From JBLNCE01 sp050260415 (lineage in GTDB: Bacteria > Bacillota > UBA4882 > JAAYXC01), in contig JBLNCE010000001.1 in NCBI GenBank assembly GCA_050260415.1, forward strand, positions 1-25,779: a stretch of DNA of 25,779 bases, in the 5' to 3' direction. Made by a program: the position numbers and the translations under genes. Positions 1-6,240 of this stretch are shown here, in pieces (within the stretch, counting starts at the first letter, position 1; each line of letters begins with the position of its first letter). Below the pieces are notes generated by a model. The model worked only from the letters and a program-made list of their open reading frames with translations, made no database searches and was not told the DNA's origin.

Positions 1-10
1 AGACAATACC

Positions 11-40
11 TTGACACCGGCGCTTCCCCCATGCTAGGAT
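11..40 (+). promoter_or_regulatory. Sigma-A type promoter of tRNA-Leu
   Basis: A perfect -35 TTGACA (11-16) and a -10 TAGGAT (35-40) are separated by 18 bases. This puts the transcription start about 7 bases later, just upstream of the tRNA 5' end at 53. The fit to the vegetative consensus is good (6/6 and 4/6). Confidence 0.8.
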
Positions 41-52
41 GGGGCTGAACGT

Positions 53-139
53 GCGAGAGTGGCGGAACCGGCAGACGCAAGGGACTTAAAATCCCTCGGC
101 CGCAAGGCCGTGCGGGTTCGACTCCCGCCTCTCGCACCA
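53..139 (+). tRNA. tRNA-Leu (anticodon UAA)
   Basis: An 87-nt class II tRNA. The 7-bp acceptor stem GCGAGAG/CTCTCGC, a discriminator A and an encoded CCA end are all visible. The anticodon stem GGGAC/..TCCC encloses the loop CTTAAAA with anticodon TAA. A long variable arm (CGGCCGCAAGGCCG) and a T-arm GCGGGTTCGACTCCCGC follow. A long variable arm with this anticodon identifies leucine. The gene lies between its own promoter and terminator and appears monocistronic. Confidence 0.97.
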
Positions 140-151
140 ATAATGGCACTG

Positions 152-176
152 ACGCCCTGAAAGGGGCGTTTTTTTA
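152..176 (+). terminator. Rho-independent terminator of tRNA-Leu
   Basis: Stem ACGCCC (152-157) pairs with GGGCGT (164-169) across a 6-nt loop and is followed by a run of T to 175. It ends the tRNA transcript 12 bases after the CCA end. Confidence 0.85.
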
Positions 177-340
177 TTGTTCTATAGTATCACGTCTTGG
201 AGCTTAGGTAATCAATCATACATACAAGTGAACAAGTTATAACATCCCGCGATGACGATTGCCCGTATCACTCGAATAAGCACTGGCGTATGATGGGTCT
301 GTGGTTGGGAGAATCCGTATAACGAAAGGAAGTGTGCTTT

Positions 341-439
341 GTGAGCGGTCTAAGCTCACTATTCGATGGCAATTTCGCGTTCATTCTCTTCCTAATCCTT
401 ATTCTGCTCGTTTTTGGCGATAACTTTCCCCTGCACTAG
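341..439 (+). CDS. Small single-helix membrane protein, copy 1 (32 aa)
   Basis: A GTG-started 32-residue ORF with an upstream AAAGGA about 10 bases away. It has a short polar head ending in FDGN, one hydrophobic helix (residues 12-25, rich in F, I and L), then GDNFP and a histidine end. From residue 8 onward it is nearly identical in protein to the next ORF: in 25 aligned codons all but one difference is a synonymous third-position change. That is strong evidence that both are translated. The size and composition (short Gly-containing head plus one Ile/Leu/Phe helix) recall YjcZ-like small sporulation proteins of Firmicutes, but family membership was not confirmed. A role in the spore or forespore membrane is inferred only from the adjacent spoIIA operon. 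Confidence 0.75.
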   Translation: MSGLSSLFDGNFAFILFLILILLVFGDNFPLH

Positions 440-529
440 AGCCATAAGAGCCAGCGGCGTCGGCGGCAGCCTCGCCGATGGCCGGTACCACGTCTAGAAA
501 CCATAACTCTCTGAGGGAGGTGCGCAATT

Positions 530-643
530 ATGGGCGGCACCTGTGATGGCATTCTCGGGGGACTCTTCGATGGGAACTTCGCCTTCATTCTCTTCCTGAT
601 CCTCATTCTCCTCGTGTTCGGCGATAATTTCCCCAGACACTAA
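530..643 (+). CDS. Small single-helix membrane protein, copy 2 (37 aa)
   Basis: An ATG-started ORF with an excellent Shine-Dalgarno GGGAGGTG (515-522) 7 bases upstream. The protein begins MGGTCDGILGG, continues with FDGN, one hydrophobic helix (about residues 17-30), and ends GDNFPRH. It is a paralogue of the ORF at 341-439, with ten synonymous third-base differences and one changed codon in the shared 25 codons. It also shares the MGG..DGI..GG head with the ORF at 704-790. It probably inserts as a single-pass membrane peptide. It is YjcZ-like in size and composition, but the family was not verified and the function is unknown. Confidence 0.8.
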   Translation: MGGTCDGILGGLFDGNFAFILFLILILLVFGDNFPRH

Positions 644-703
644 GTGCCTGGGAGAACGACCAGGGCGTGAATCGAGATGCGAGACCACTAAGGAGGTGCG
701 CAT

Positions 704-790
704 ATGGGCGGCAAAGATGGAATCTTCGGCGGCAATATCTTCATGATCATCTTCTTGATCTTTTTCTTGATGATCTTCTGCAGGAACTAG
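704..790 (+). CDS. Small single-helix membrane protein, copy 3 (28 aa)
   Basis: An ATG-started 28-codon ORF with a near-perfect Shine-Dalgarno AGGAGGTG (691-698) 5 bases upstream. The head MGGKDGIFGGN matches that of copy 2 (MGGTCDGILGG). A single hydrophobic helix rich in Ile, Phe, Leu and Met follows, with a short Cys-Arg-Asn tail. It lacks the GDNFP end of the other two, so it is a diverged member of the set. A hairpin 28 bases after the stop probably closes the cluster. The function is unknown; the spore-related role is inferred from size class and neighbours. Confidence 0.75.
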   Translation: MGGKDGIFGGNIFMIIFLIFFLMIFCRN

Positions 791-817
791 TGTACGTTTC
801 ACTCCCGCTGTAAATAG

Positions 818-840
818 AAGCCCGGGATCAACCCGGGCTT
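818..840 (+). terminator. Strong hairpin after the small-protein cluster
   Basis: AAGCCCGGG (818-826) pairs perfectly with CCCGGGCTT (832-840) around the loop ATCAA. No long T-run follows on the plus strand. It is therefore a probable but not canonical terminator between the small-protein genes and the spoIIA promoter region. Confidence 0.5.
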
Positions 841-910
841 CGTCGCGCACAGGATATCGGCGATGATTGCTCGATCCGGCCCTTTCCCGCAATAAGCTCC
901 ACTTTTCGGG

Positions 911-938
911 AGAGGAGTCTTGCTTCCGATTGTCGAAA
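911..938 (+). promoter_or_regulatory. Candidate SigH promoter with overlapping Spo0A box, spoIIA operon
   Basis: AGAGGAGTC (911-919) fits the SigH -35 (RNAGGAWWW, 7/9) and GTCGAAA (932-938) fits the SigH -10 (RNNGAAT, 6/7), with a 12-base spacer. The heptamer TGTCGAA (931-937) is a perfect 0A box and overlaps the -10. In Bacillus subtilis spoIIA is transcribed by SigH RNA polymerase and activated by Spo0A~P, so both signals are expected here. They were found by eye. The start of spoIIAA lies about 90 bases downstream. Confidence 0.5.
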
Positions 939-1034
939 AAACGAGTCGGAGCTGAACGGGACTGCGCGTAAAGGTGGTCCCGTTCGTTTGATGGCGATGC
1001 CATGTATGTCTGTAGAGAAGCGGAGGACGAGAAC

Positions 1035-1370
1035 TTGCGGATCGAGGTGGAGAGGCTCGGTGATACGCTTCTGGCGCGGGTGGAAGGCGAGCTAGACCTG
1101 TCCACGGCTGCCGCCTTCCGGGAGACGATCGACCGGCACCTGGGGACCGGCGGCGCAAAGCATCTGGTGCTCAACATGTCGGGCATGACTTTTGTCGATA
1201 GCTCCGGGCTCGGGGCAATCCTTGGCCGCTACCGGCGGATCACGGAAAAAGGCGGCCGAATGATTGCCGCCAACGTGCCGGCCCAGATTGCGAAGCTTTT
1301 GGCCCTGTCCGGTTTACAGAAGATCATCGTTACGTACGCGACCGAAGCCGAGGCTCTTAGAAGCCTGTAA
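1035..1370 (+). CDS. spoIIAA: Anti-sigma F factor antagonist SpoIIAA
   Basis: A STAS-domain protein that, when unphosphorylated, binds SpoIIAB and frees sigma F in the forespore. The motif FVDSSGLGAILGRY carries the serine phosphorylated by SpoIIAB (residues 56-57 from this start; Ser58 in B. subtilis). The fold pattern GELDLSTA...LVLNMSGM...KIIVTY matches the family over its full length. TTG at 1035 is preferred because GGAGG (1022-1026) sits 8 bases upstream and the protein then starts MRIEVERLG, as in relatives. An upstream in-frame ATG at 1002 would add 11 residues but has no ribosome site. It is the first gene of the sporulation operon, 13 bases before spoIIAB. Confidence 0.95.
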   Translation: MRIEVERLGDTLLARVEGELDLSTAAAFRETIDRHLGTGGAKHLVLNMSGMTFVDSSGLGAILGRYRRITEKGGRMIAANVPAQIAKLLALSGLQKIIVTYATEAEALRSL

Positions 1371-1383
1371 GGGGGTGGACACG

Positions 1384-1845
1384 TTGGATGCTGAGCGTGT
1401 GGTGATAAAGCTGCCGAGCCGGCCGGAGAATCTCTCCTTGGCCAGGGTTATCGTCTCGGCTTTCGCCACGAGGCTTGATTTTACGGTGGCCGAAAACGAA
1501 GAGATCAGTGTGGCCGTCTCCGAAGCGGTCAGTAATTGCATCATCCATGGGTATCAAAACGGTCCGGGCCTGATTAGGCTGGAATTGGCCGTGAAGGACG
1601 GGGCGCTGGAAATCGTTGTGGCCGACAAGGGCCAGGGCATCGCGGACGTGTCTCAGGCCAGGCAACCGGCCTTTACCACTTGCGAGGACCGGATGGGGCT
1701 TGGTTTTGTCTTTATGGAGTCATTCATGGATGAGATGAAGGTAGCATCGACACCCGGCCAAGGAACCATCGTGACAATGCGCAAACGTCCAGAACGGGAG
1801 GGCATTGATCGTGCCGCAGCCGGGCAACGCCTTTCAGACGAGTGA
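1384..1845 (+). CDS. spoIIAB: Anti-sigma F factor / serine kinase SpoIIAB
   Basis: A GHKL-fold ATPase that binds and inhibits sigma F and inactivates SpoIIAA by phosphorylation. Visible elements are the N-box region (EAVSNCIIHGY), the G1 box (VADKGQGIAD), the family sequence ARQPAFTT, the G2 box (RMGLGFVFME) and the closing GTIVTM strand. At 153 aa it is slightly longer than B. subtilis SpoIIAB (146 aa). The TTG start has GGGGGTGG (1371-1378) 5 bases upstream; the frame stays open further upstream but that region overlaps spoIIAA in another frame. The 3' end overlaps the start of sigF by 35 bases, indicating tight translational coupling between the inhibitor and its target. Confidence 0.95.
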   Translation: MDAERVVIKLPSRPENLSLARVIVSAFATRLDFTVAENEEISVAVSEAVSNCIIHGYQNGPGLIRLELAVKDGALEIVVADKGQGIADVSQARQPAFTTCEDRMGLGFVFMESFMDEMKVASTPGQGTIVTMRKRPEREGIDRAAAGQRLSDE

Positions 1846-2602
1846 GATCGAGCTTCCGGGCGGCCCTCTGCTCAGCGAGGAGGAGATCCGCTATCTACTG
1901 GCCGAAGCCAAGGCAGGATCCACCGCGGCCCGGGACGAGTTGGTGCGCCGTAATCTGAGATTGGTGATGAGCATTGCGCAGCGCTTCATCGGCCGCGGCA
2001 TCGAGTTGGACGATCTATTTCAGATCGGTAGTCTGGGCCTGCTCAAGGCCATCCAGCGCTTCAATCTCAGTCAACCGGTGCGTTTTTCGACATACGCCGT
2101 GCCGGTAATCATCGGCGAGATAAAGCAGGTGCTGCGGGACACGGGCCCGGTCAAAGTCAGCCGCGCGCTGCGCGATCTATCCAGACGCGCCCTCAATCGC
2201 TGCGAGCAGTTGGCACAGGCACTGGGGCGCGAGCCGAGCGTCGCCGAGGTGGCCAAGGAAATGGGTCTCCCCCGCGAGCAAGTGGCGGCGGCCCTTGAAG
2301 CCACCCGGCCGTTGGTCTCGCTCCAGGAAACGATCCACGAGGAAGAAGGGGAGCCCCTCTACCTTGGGGATCAACTCCATACCGACGAAGGGGGTTTCTT
2401 TGACCATGTAACCCTGCGTACGGTACTCACCAAGCTCACCAAACGCCAACAACTCGTGGTGCGACTGCGTTTCTTTGCGGACAAGACCCAGAGCGAGGTA
2501 GCCGGCATCCTCGGCGTCAGTCAAGTCCAGGTATGCAGATTGGAAAAAGAAGCCTTGCGCCGCCTCAGGCTTTCCCTCGCCGGCGAAAAAGGGGGTGACT
2601 AA
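1811..2602 (+). CDS. sigF: Forespore RNA polymerase sigma factor SigF
   Basis: A sigma-70 family factor of about 263 aa, the first forespore-specific sigma factor. Region 2 is clear (RNLRLVMSIAQRF, DDLFQIGSLGLLKAIQRF, FSTYAVPVIIGEIKQVLRD, about residues 47-115). Region 3 follows (VSRALRDL...EPSVAEVAKEMG). Region 4 carries the helix-turn-helix SEVAGILGVSQVQVCRLEK near the C-terminus. The chosen GTG start has GGGAGGG (1796-1802) 8 bases upstream; a TTG two codons earlier lies too close to that site. It is the third gene of the classic spoIIA operon and is followed, unusually directly, by spoVA genes. Confidence 0.96.
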   Translation: MPQPGNAFQTSEIELPGGPLLSEEEIRYLLAEAKAGSTAARDELVRRNLRLVMSIAQRFIGRGIELDDLFQIGSLGLLKAIQRFNLSQPVRFSTYAVPVIIGEIKQVLRDTGPVKVSRALRDLSRRALNRCEQLAQALGREPSVAEVAKEMGLPREQVAAALEATRPLVSLQETIHEEEGEPLYLGDQLHTDEGGFFDHVTLRTVLTKLTKRQQLVVRLRFFADKTQSEVAGILGVSQVQVCRLEKEALRRLRLSLAGEKGGD

Positions 2603-2751
2603 CCCGGAAGTAGCCGCGACATACTAGGAGCAACCGAGAAACGGGTACCAATGGTACCTGGAGGCGCGGTAAGCTCCGCAGTCCTGCGCGCGAGATGGGT
2701 CCGTCCGCAACCGGTACTTGCCGGTGCTTTCCTTTACCGAGGTGAACCGCT
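2603..2751 (+). other. Non-coding gap between sigF and spoVA genes, potential RNA structure
   Basis: No protein reading is convincing in this stretch. It contains GGTACC-AAT-GGTACC (2645-2659), which folds as a 6-bp hairpin, and a second stem around 2658-2682 with CTGGAG and CTCC..CAG arms. It contains no T-box motif and no terminator, so read-through from sigF into spoVA is likely. It could be a processing site or leader, or nothing. Confidence 0.3.
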
Positions 2752-2919
2752 CTGAGCTGTCGTTGGCTTTGGTGGACAATCCTGGCCGCGTGTCTGGCCA
2801 TCGCGGCCATCTACCTGGTCGCCCAAATCTTCAGCCGCTTTACCCCCTATAGACCGTCCGCAAGAGCGCGTCTGGTTTGGCAGAATACTCTCGGCCGGGG
2901 TGAACATCATGCCCAATGA
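2752..2919 (+). CDS. Possible small membrane protein between sigF and spoVAC (55 aa, CTG start)
   Basis: An open frame of 55 codons encodes a Trp-rich N-terminus (CRWLWWTILAAC), one strong transmembrane helix (about residues 5-27) and a basic tail (PYRPSARARLVWQ). No ATG, GTG or TTG lies in frame ahead of the helix. CTG at 2752 is 6 bases after GAGGTGA (2739-2745), a good ribosome site. The stop overlaps the start of spoVAC by 11 bases, as expected for coupled operon genes. The frame is hydrophobic in the expected place, unlike the competing GTG frame at 2742, which gives a non-hydrophobic 36-residue peptide. No family was recognised. A sporulation membrane role is inferred from position only. 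Confidence 0.5.
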   Translation: MSCRWLWWTILAACLAIAAIYLVAQIFSRFTPYRPSARARLVWQNTLGRGEHHAQ

Positions 2920-3370
2920 CGTCAAGGATCAGCGCGCCTATTACCAGCGCCTCGTAAAGGCGAACACGCCCAAGGCTCCCGTGCTGGTACACGTCCTTGC
3001 CGCCTTTTTCGTCGGCGGCTTGCTTAGCTTGCTCGGGCAAGGTTTTCTGTATCTATTCATGAGCCTTGGCCTCCCGGCGGAGAAGGCAACCTCGCCCACG
3101 TTGGCCGCCATGATCTTCATCGGCGCCGTTGCGACGGCCTTTGGCGTCTATGACCGGCTGGGCGAGTTTGCTGGGGCGGGCGCCGCGATCCCGATTACCG
3201 GGTTTGCCAACTCCATCGTGAGCGCGGCGATGGATTTTCATCGCGAAGGACTGCTATTGGGCATGGCCGCCAAGATGTTCGTGCTTGCCGGCCCGGTCCT
3301 GGTCTATGGTATCCTCTCGGGTATCCTGGTCGGCTTCGTCAAGGTCTTTCTCTGGCCTCTATTCTTCTGA
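2909..3370 (+). CDS. spoVAC: Stage V sporulation protein AC
   Basis: A membrane subunit of the SpoVA channel that moves dipicolinic acid into the forespore and releases it at germination. The 153-aa product has several membrane segments and the family hallmarks GVYDRLGEFAGAGAAIPITG and FANSIVSAAMDF, very close to B. subtilis SpoVAC (150 aa). The ATG start has GGGGTGA (2897-2903) 5 bases upstream; the in-frame GTG at 2900 lies inside that site. Together with spoVAD and spoVAE it forms the minimal conserved trio; spoVAA, spoVAB and spoVAF are absent here, as in many Clostridia. Confidence 0.95.
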   Translation: MPNDVKDQRAYYQRLVKANTPKAPVLVHVLAAFFVGGLLSLLGQGFLYLFMSLGLPAEKATSPTLAAMIFIGAVATAFGVYDRLGEFAGAGAAIPITGFANSIVSAAMDFHREGLLLGMAAKMFVLAGPVLVYGILSGILVGFVKVFLWPLFF

Positions 3371-3411
3371 GAAGCCGCCTGCAAAGAAGTAGCGTTTTCG
3401 AGGGATAGCTC

Positions 3412-4419
3412 TTGAGCAACCGTCTTGGCGCCCAGACCATCAAATTCCCCAGCCGCCCGCGTATCTATGCCGCGTCGAGCATCGTCGGCCCAAAGGAAGG
3501 CGAAGGACCGCTCGGCAAGCAGTTCGATCAAGTCCTGGCGGATTACCTGGCGGGCCAGAAAACAGCGGAGAAAGCCGAACGGTACTATCTCGAACTGGCC
3601 GCGAAACTGGCGCTGGCCAAGGCGCATCTGACCGCGGATGCGATCGACGTCTTTATCGCGGGGGATCTGCTCAACCAGATCGTCTCGGCGTCCTTTGTCG
3701 CGCGCACAATTGGCTGCCCGTTTATCGGCCTTTATGCCGCTTGTGCCACAAGCAGTAAAAGCCTGGCGCTGGCGGCGATGATGGTGGAGGGTGGTTTCGC
3801 CGGTAAGGTCTTGGTCGGAGCCTCGAGCCATTACCAGACGGCTGAACGCCAGTTCCGTTACCCGATCGAATTCAATGTCCAGCGGCGACCGACGGCGCAG
3901 TGGACCGTAACCGGAGCGGCCTCGTTCGTCATAGGCGCCGGGGATCTTGGTCCCTGTATCACGGAAGCGACAATCGGCCGCGTCGTCGACCTAGGCTGCA
4001 AAGACCCCAATGATATGGGATCGGCCATGGCGCCCGCGGCCTTCGACACGATCCAGAAACATCTGGCCGATACGGGCAGGCAGCCCACGGACTACGACTT
4101 GATTCTCACGGGCGACCTGGCGCGCGTGGGGAGTTCCATGCTCTACGGCCTATGCCAGACCAACGGCTTGGAACTTGCCGGACGCCATCAGGACGCGGGG
4201 AATCTTATCTACCGGGCGGATCAAGATGTCGTCTCCGGCGGCAGCGGGTGCGCTTGTTCGGCGGTGACCATCGCCGGTCCGGTCTTCAGGCGCCTTCAGG
4301 CCGGCGAATTACGGCGGGTCATGATCGTGGCGACCGGGGCCCTCTTTTCCACGCTTACTTACCAGCAGGGCGAGACGATTCCGTGTGTGGCACACGCGGT
4401 CAGCATCGAAGGGGTATAG
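3412..4419 (+). CDS. spoVAD: Stage V sporulation protein AD
   Basis: A soluble thiolase-fold protein that binds dipicolinic acid and associates with the SpoVA membrane subunits. Signature stretches include SSIVGPKEGEGPLGKQFD, DVFIAGDLLNQ, AACATSS, a TAERQFRYP block, MGSAMAPAA, TDYDLILTGDLARVGS and SGGSGCACSA. They line up with B. subtilis SpoVAD over the whole 335 aa (338 in B. subtilis). The TTG start is preceded by GAGGGA (3400-3405) with 6 bases of spacing. It lies 41 bases after spoVAC and 10 bases before spoVAE in the same transcript. Confidence 0.96.
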   Translation: MSNRLGAQTIKFPSRPRIYAASSIVGPKEGEGPLGKQFDQVLADYLAGQKTAEKAERYYLELAAKLALAKAHLTADAIDVFIAGDLLNQIVSASFVARTIGCPFIGLYAACATSSKSLALAAMMVEGGFAGKVLVGASSHYQTAERQFRYPIEFNVQRRPTAQWTVTGAASFVIGAGDLGPCITEATIGRVVDLGCKDPNDMGSAMAPAAFDTIQKHLADTGRQPTDYDLILTGDLARVGSSMLYGLCQTNGLELAGRHQDAGNLIYRADQDVVSGGSGCACSAVTIAGPVFRRLQAGELRRVMIVATGALFSTLTYQQGETIPCVAHAVSIEGV

Positions 4420-4429
4420 GAGGAGGAAG

Positions 4430-4786
4430 ATGGGGTCTTATCTGGCGGCATTTCTGGTGGGCGGGGTCATCTGCGCGATCGGGCAGCTAATCTTGGAGTA
4501 TACCAAGATGACACCGGCGCATGTTGTCGTCTTCTTCACCATAGCGGGGGCGATACTATCGGGGCTTGGCGTCTACCAGCAGTTGCTGGAATGGGCGGGC
4601 GCCGGCGCTCTCATACCGGTCTCCGGTTTCGGCAACGCCGTAACCGCCGGGATCGTTTCCGAGGCTCGGCGGTCGGGGTGGATAGGGCTCTTTACAGGGG
4701 CTTTCGAACTAACCGGGCTGGGCGTGACCGCCGCCGTCGTCTTTGGCTTTCTCGCCGCCCTGGTCTCAAGCCCGAGGGGTACGTGA
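4430..4786 (+). CDS. spoVAE: Stage V sporulation protein AE
   Basis: A SpoVAC-like membrane protein of 118 aa (the short SpoVAEb form), the last subunit of the SpoVA trio. Hallmarks are AFLVGGVICAIGQLI at the N-terminus, GVYQQLLEWAGAGALIPVSG in the middle and FGNAVTAGIVSEAR, parallel to the same blocks in SpoVAC. The ATG is preceded by a strong AGGAGGA (4421-4427). The longer in-frame ATG at 4385 overlaps the end of spoVAD and gives a non-family N-terminus. The gene ends the sporulation operon; the next gene converges from the minus strand. Confidence 0.95.
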   Translation: MGSYLAAFLVGGVICAIGQLILEYTKMTPAHVVVFFTIAGAILSGLGVYQQLLEWAGAGALIPVSGFGNAVTAGIVSEARRSGWIGLFTGAFELTGLGVTAAVVFGFLAALVSSPRGT

Positions 4787-4872
4787 ATCAATTCGGTGTT
4801 CAACCCGGATCTAGAATTCGCGCCAAAAAGATCGTGGGGATTGCGATCATCAGCGCGCCGGCTTGGTGAAAG

Positions 4873-4938
4873 CCACTCACCCCTGGCCTTTCGGCCACCC
4901 CCGCTCTAAGCTTAGCGAGGAGGGCGGGGACTGAGTGG
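4873..4938. repeat. Nested inverted repeat between convergent spoVAE and the receiver gene
   Basis: CCACTCA (4873-4879) pairs with TGAGTGG (4932-4938), extended by CCC/GGG inside. A small hairpin TGGCC-TTTC-GGCCA lies within. The flanks also contain AACCCGGAT near 4801 and ATCCGGGTT near 4950 in inverted orientation. It may serve as a bidirectional terminator for the two converging genes or be a small repeated element. There is no clear T-run. Confidence 0.45.
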
Positions 4939-4972
4939 TCGCTTCCGCAATCCGGGTTTGAAAAATCCCGGT

Positions 4973-5410
4973 CTAGATCGTCCGTTGCCTGAGTAAGGCG
5001 TTTTCCACGGCGTGTTTTATCGCCTCGGGGCGAAACGGCTTAGTGATAAAATCACGGGCTCCGCGGGTGATGGCTTCGGTGGCTATCCGTCTGAACTGCA
5101 TGGCGGTGCAGACGATCACCTGCGCATTGGCGGAACCCCGTAGAATCTCCTCCATGGCCGCCAGGCCGTCCTGTCCGGGCATGGTGATGTCCATCATCAC
5201 CACATCGGGGCGGAAAAGGCGGAACATGCTCACCGCCTCCCGGCCGGTCGTCGCTTCGCCGACGATGGTGTGGCCCTCGGCGGTCAGGATCGTCCGCAAG
5301 AGCACACGCATGAAGAACGTATCGTCCACAATAAGGATCCTTCCCCGGAGCTTTGCCTCGGGAAAGGTGACGAGATTTTCCTTGTGTGCTTGTGGTGCCA
5401 CGCTCAGCAT
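4973..5410 (-). CDS. Single-domain CheY-like response regulator
   Basis: A stand-alone receiver domain of 145 aa with no output domain. All catalytic residues are visible: the acidic pair in LIVDD, the phospho-acceptor Asp in VVMMDITMPG, the Thr in VIVCTAMQ and the Lys in FITKPF. The first 20 or so residues are a non-conserved extension. ATG at 5410 is chosen because AGAGGTGG lies 5 bases upstream; a GTG three codons earlier is part of that site. It is transcribed away from the DUF47-pit pair, sharing about 145 bases of upstream DNA. It could be a chemotaxis CheY or a stand-alone signalling receiver; no kinase or chemotaxis gene is in the window. Confidence 0.9.
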   Translation of the reverse strand: MLSVAPQAHKENLVTFPEAKLRGRILIVDDTFFMRVLLRTILTAEGHTIVGEATTGREAVSMFRLFRPDVVMMDITMPGQDGLAAMEEILRGSANAQVIVCTAMQFRRIATEAITRGARDFITKPFRPEAIKHAVENALLRQRTI

Positions 5411-5494
5411 GTCTTCCACCTCTATTACACCATTCGGCCTGGAAAAGCATTATCTGTCCTATGCTGCTCCATCCGGCGCGCGGCGAGGCAGGAA

Positions 5495-5522
5495 GCAGGT
5501 AAGTGCCTGCAAGGTGTCGAAT
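5495..5522 (+). promoter_or_regulatory. Candidate Spo0A box with SigH-like promoter upstream of DUF47-pit
   Basis: A perfect 0A box TGTCGAA lies at 5515-5521. GTCGAAT (5516-5522) also fits the SigH -10, and GCAGGTAAG (5495-5503) fits the SigH -35 in 7 of 9 positions with a 12-base spacer. The site lies about 35 bases before the DUF47 start. The call is by eye and is weaker than a mapped promoter. Confidence 0.35.
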
Positions 5523-5555
5523 CTATCAGTGTAATACCAAGAGGGGGCATGGAGA

Positions 5556-6173
5556 TTGTTCGGCGAGCGCGATAACCGTTTCTTCCGTTTGTTTGAAGCC
5601 GCGGCGGCAAACATCGCCAAGGCGGCCGAGGTACTCCAGGGCATAACGGACGATCCCGCGACGAAGGAAGCCAAGACCGAGAAACTCGAAGAGCTGGAGC
5701 ATCGGGGCGACGAGTTGACCCACGATATTATCGCGGAACTGAACCGGGCTTTCATTACTCCCATTGACCGCGAGGACATCTTCCTGATCGCCAAGGAAAT
5801 GGACAACGTGACGGATGCCATCGAGGCCACGGCGCATCGTTACGTCATGCTGAACATCGACGAAACAAGTCCGGAAGCACGGGAATTGGCGGCTCTCATC
5901 GGCGCTTCTTCCCGGGAATTGGTTTCGATCATGCGTGAGCTCCGCAAGCCGAAGCAGATCGTCTGCAACAATAAGTGCGTGGTGGAGATCAACCGCATCG
6001 AGGATGAAGGCGACAAGATCTACCGCCGGGTGGTAAAAGAACTATATTCGGGGACCTATGACGCCCTGACGGCGATCAAGTGGCGGGAGATCTACGATCA
6101 CCTCGAAAATACCCTGGACGCCCTGGAGGACGTGGCCAATATCGTGGAAGGAATCGCGATGAAACACACCTAG
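5556..6173 (+). CDS. DUF47 family (PhoU-like) accessory protein of the Pit transporter
   Basis: An all-helical 205-aa PhoU-like protein of the DUF47/YkaA family, which is almost always encoded just before a pit gene and is thought to regulate or assist phosphate uptake. Visible family features are the start MFGERDNRFFRLFE, the repeated E..GDE/D metal-ligand patterns (ELEHRGDELTHDI, RIEDEGDKIYRRV) and TPIDREDIFLIAKEMD. The TTG start has AGGGGG (5542-5547) about 8 bases upstream and gives the usual N-terminus. The gene is followed after 143 bases by pit on the same strand. Confidence 0.92.
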   Translation: MFGERDNRFFRLFEAAAANIAKAAEVLQGITDDPATKEAKTEKLEELEHRGDELTHDIIAELNRAFITPIDREDIFLIAKEMDNVTDAIEATAHRYVMLNIDETSPEARELAALIGASSRELVSIMRELRKPKQIVCNNKCVVEINRIEDEGDKIYRRVVKELYSGTYDALTAIKWREIYDHLENTLDALEDVANIVEGIAMKHT

Positions 6174-6179
6174 ATCTGA

Positions 6180-6240
6180 TCCACCAAGAACGCGAAGTTG
6201 CACTTGGAATACCTCGTTTCTTCTTCGTGCCCTTCGTGGA
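6180..6240. repeat. Imperfect inverted repeat (about 61 bp) between DUF47 and pit
   Basis: The 18-base arm at 6180-6197 (TCCACCAAGAACGCGAAG) pairs with 6223-6240 with four mismatches. The arms resemble the CAAAG/CTTCGTG-type repeats at 12390-12476, suggesting a family of small intergenic palindromic repeats in this genome. It probably arrived by insertion and is transcribed as part of the DUF47-pit message. Confidence 0.5.

Noticed and set aside
494..1186. 230-codon minus-strand open frame
   Set aside because: It runs antisense through two small-protein genes and into spoIIAA. It is low-complexity Ser/Arg/Glu sequence with no family resemblance, a product of GC-rich coding on the other strand.
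2603..2751. T-box or known riboswitch between sigF and spoVAC
   Set aside because: The T-box motif GGGTGGNACCGCG and the cores of the common riboswitch classes that I know are absent, and no terminator follows.
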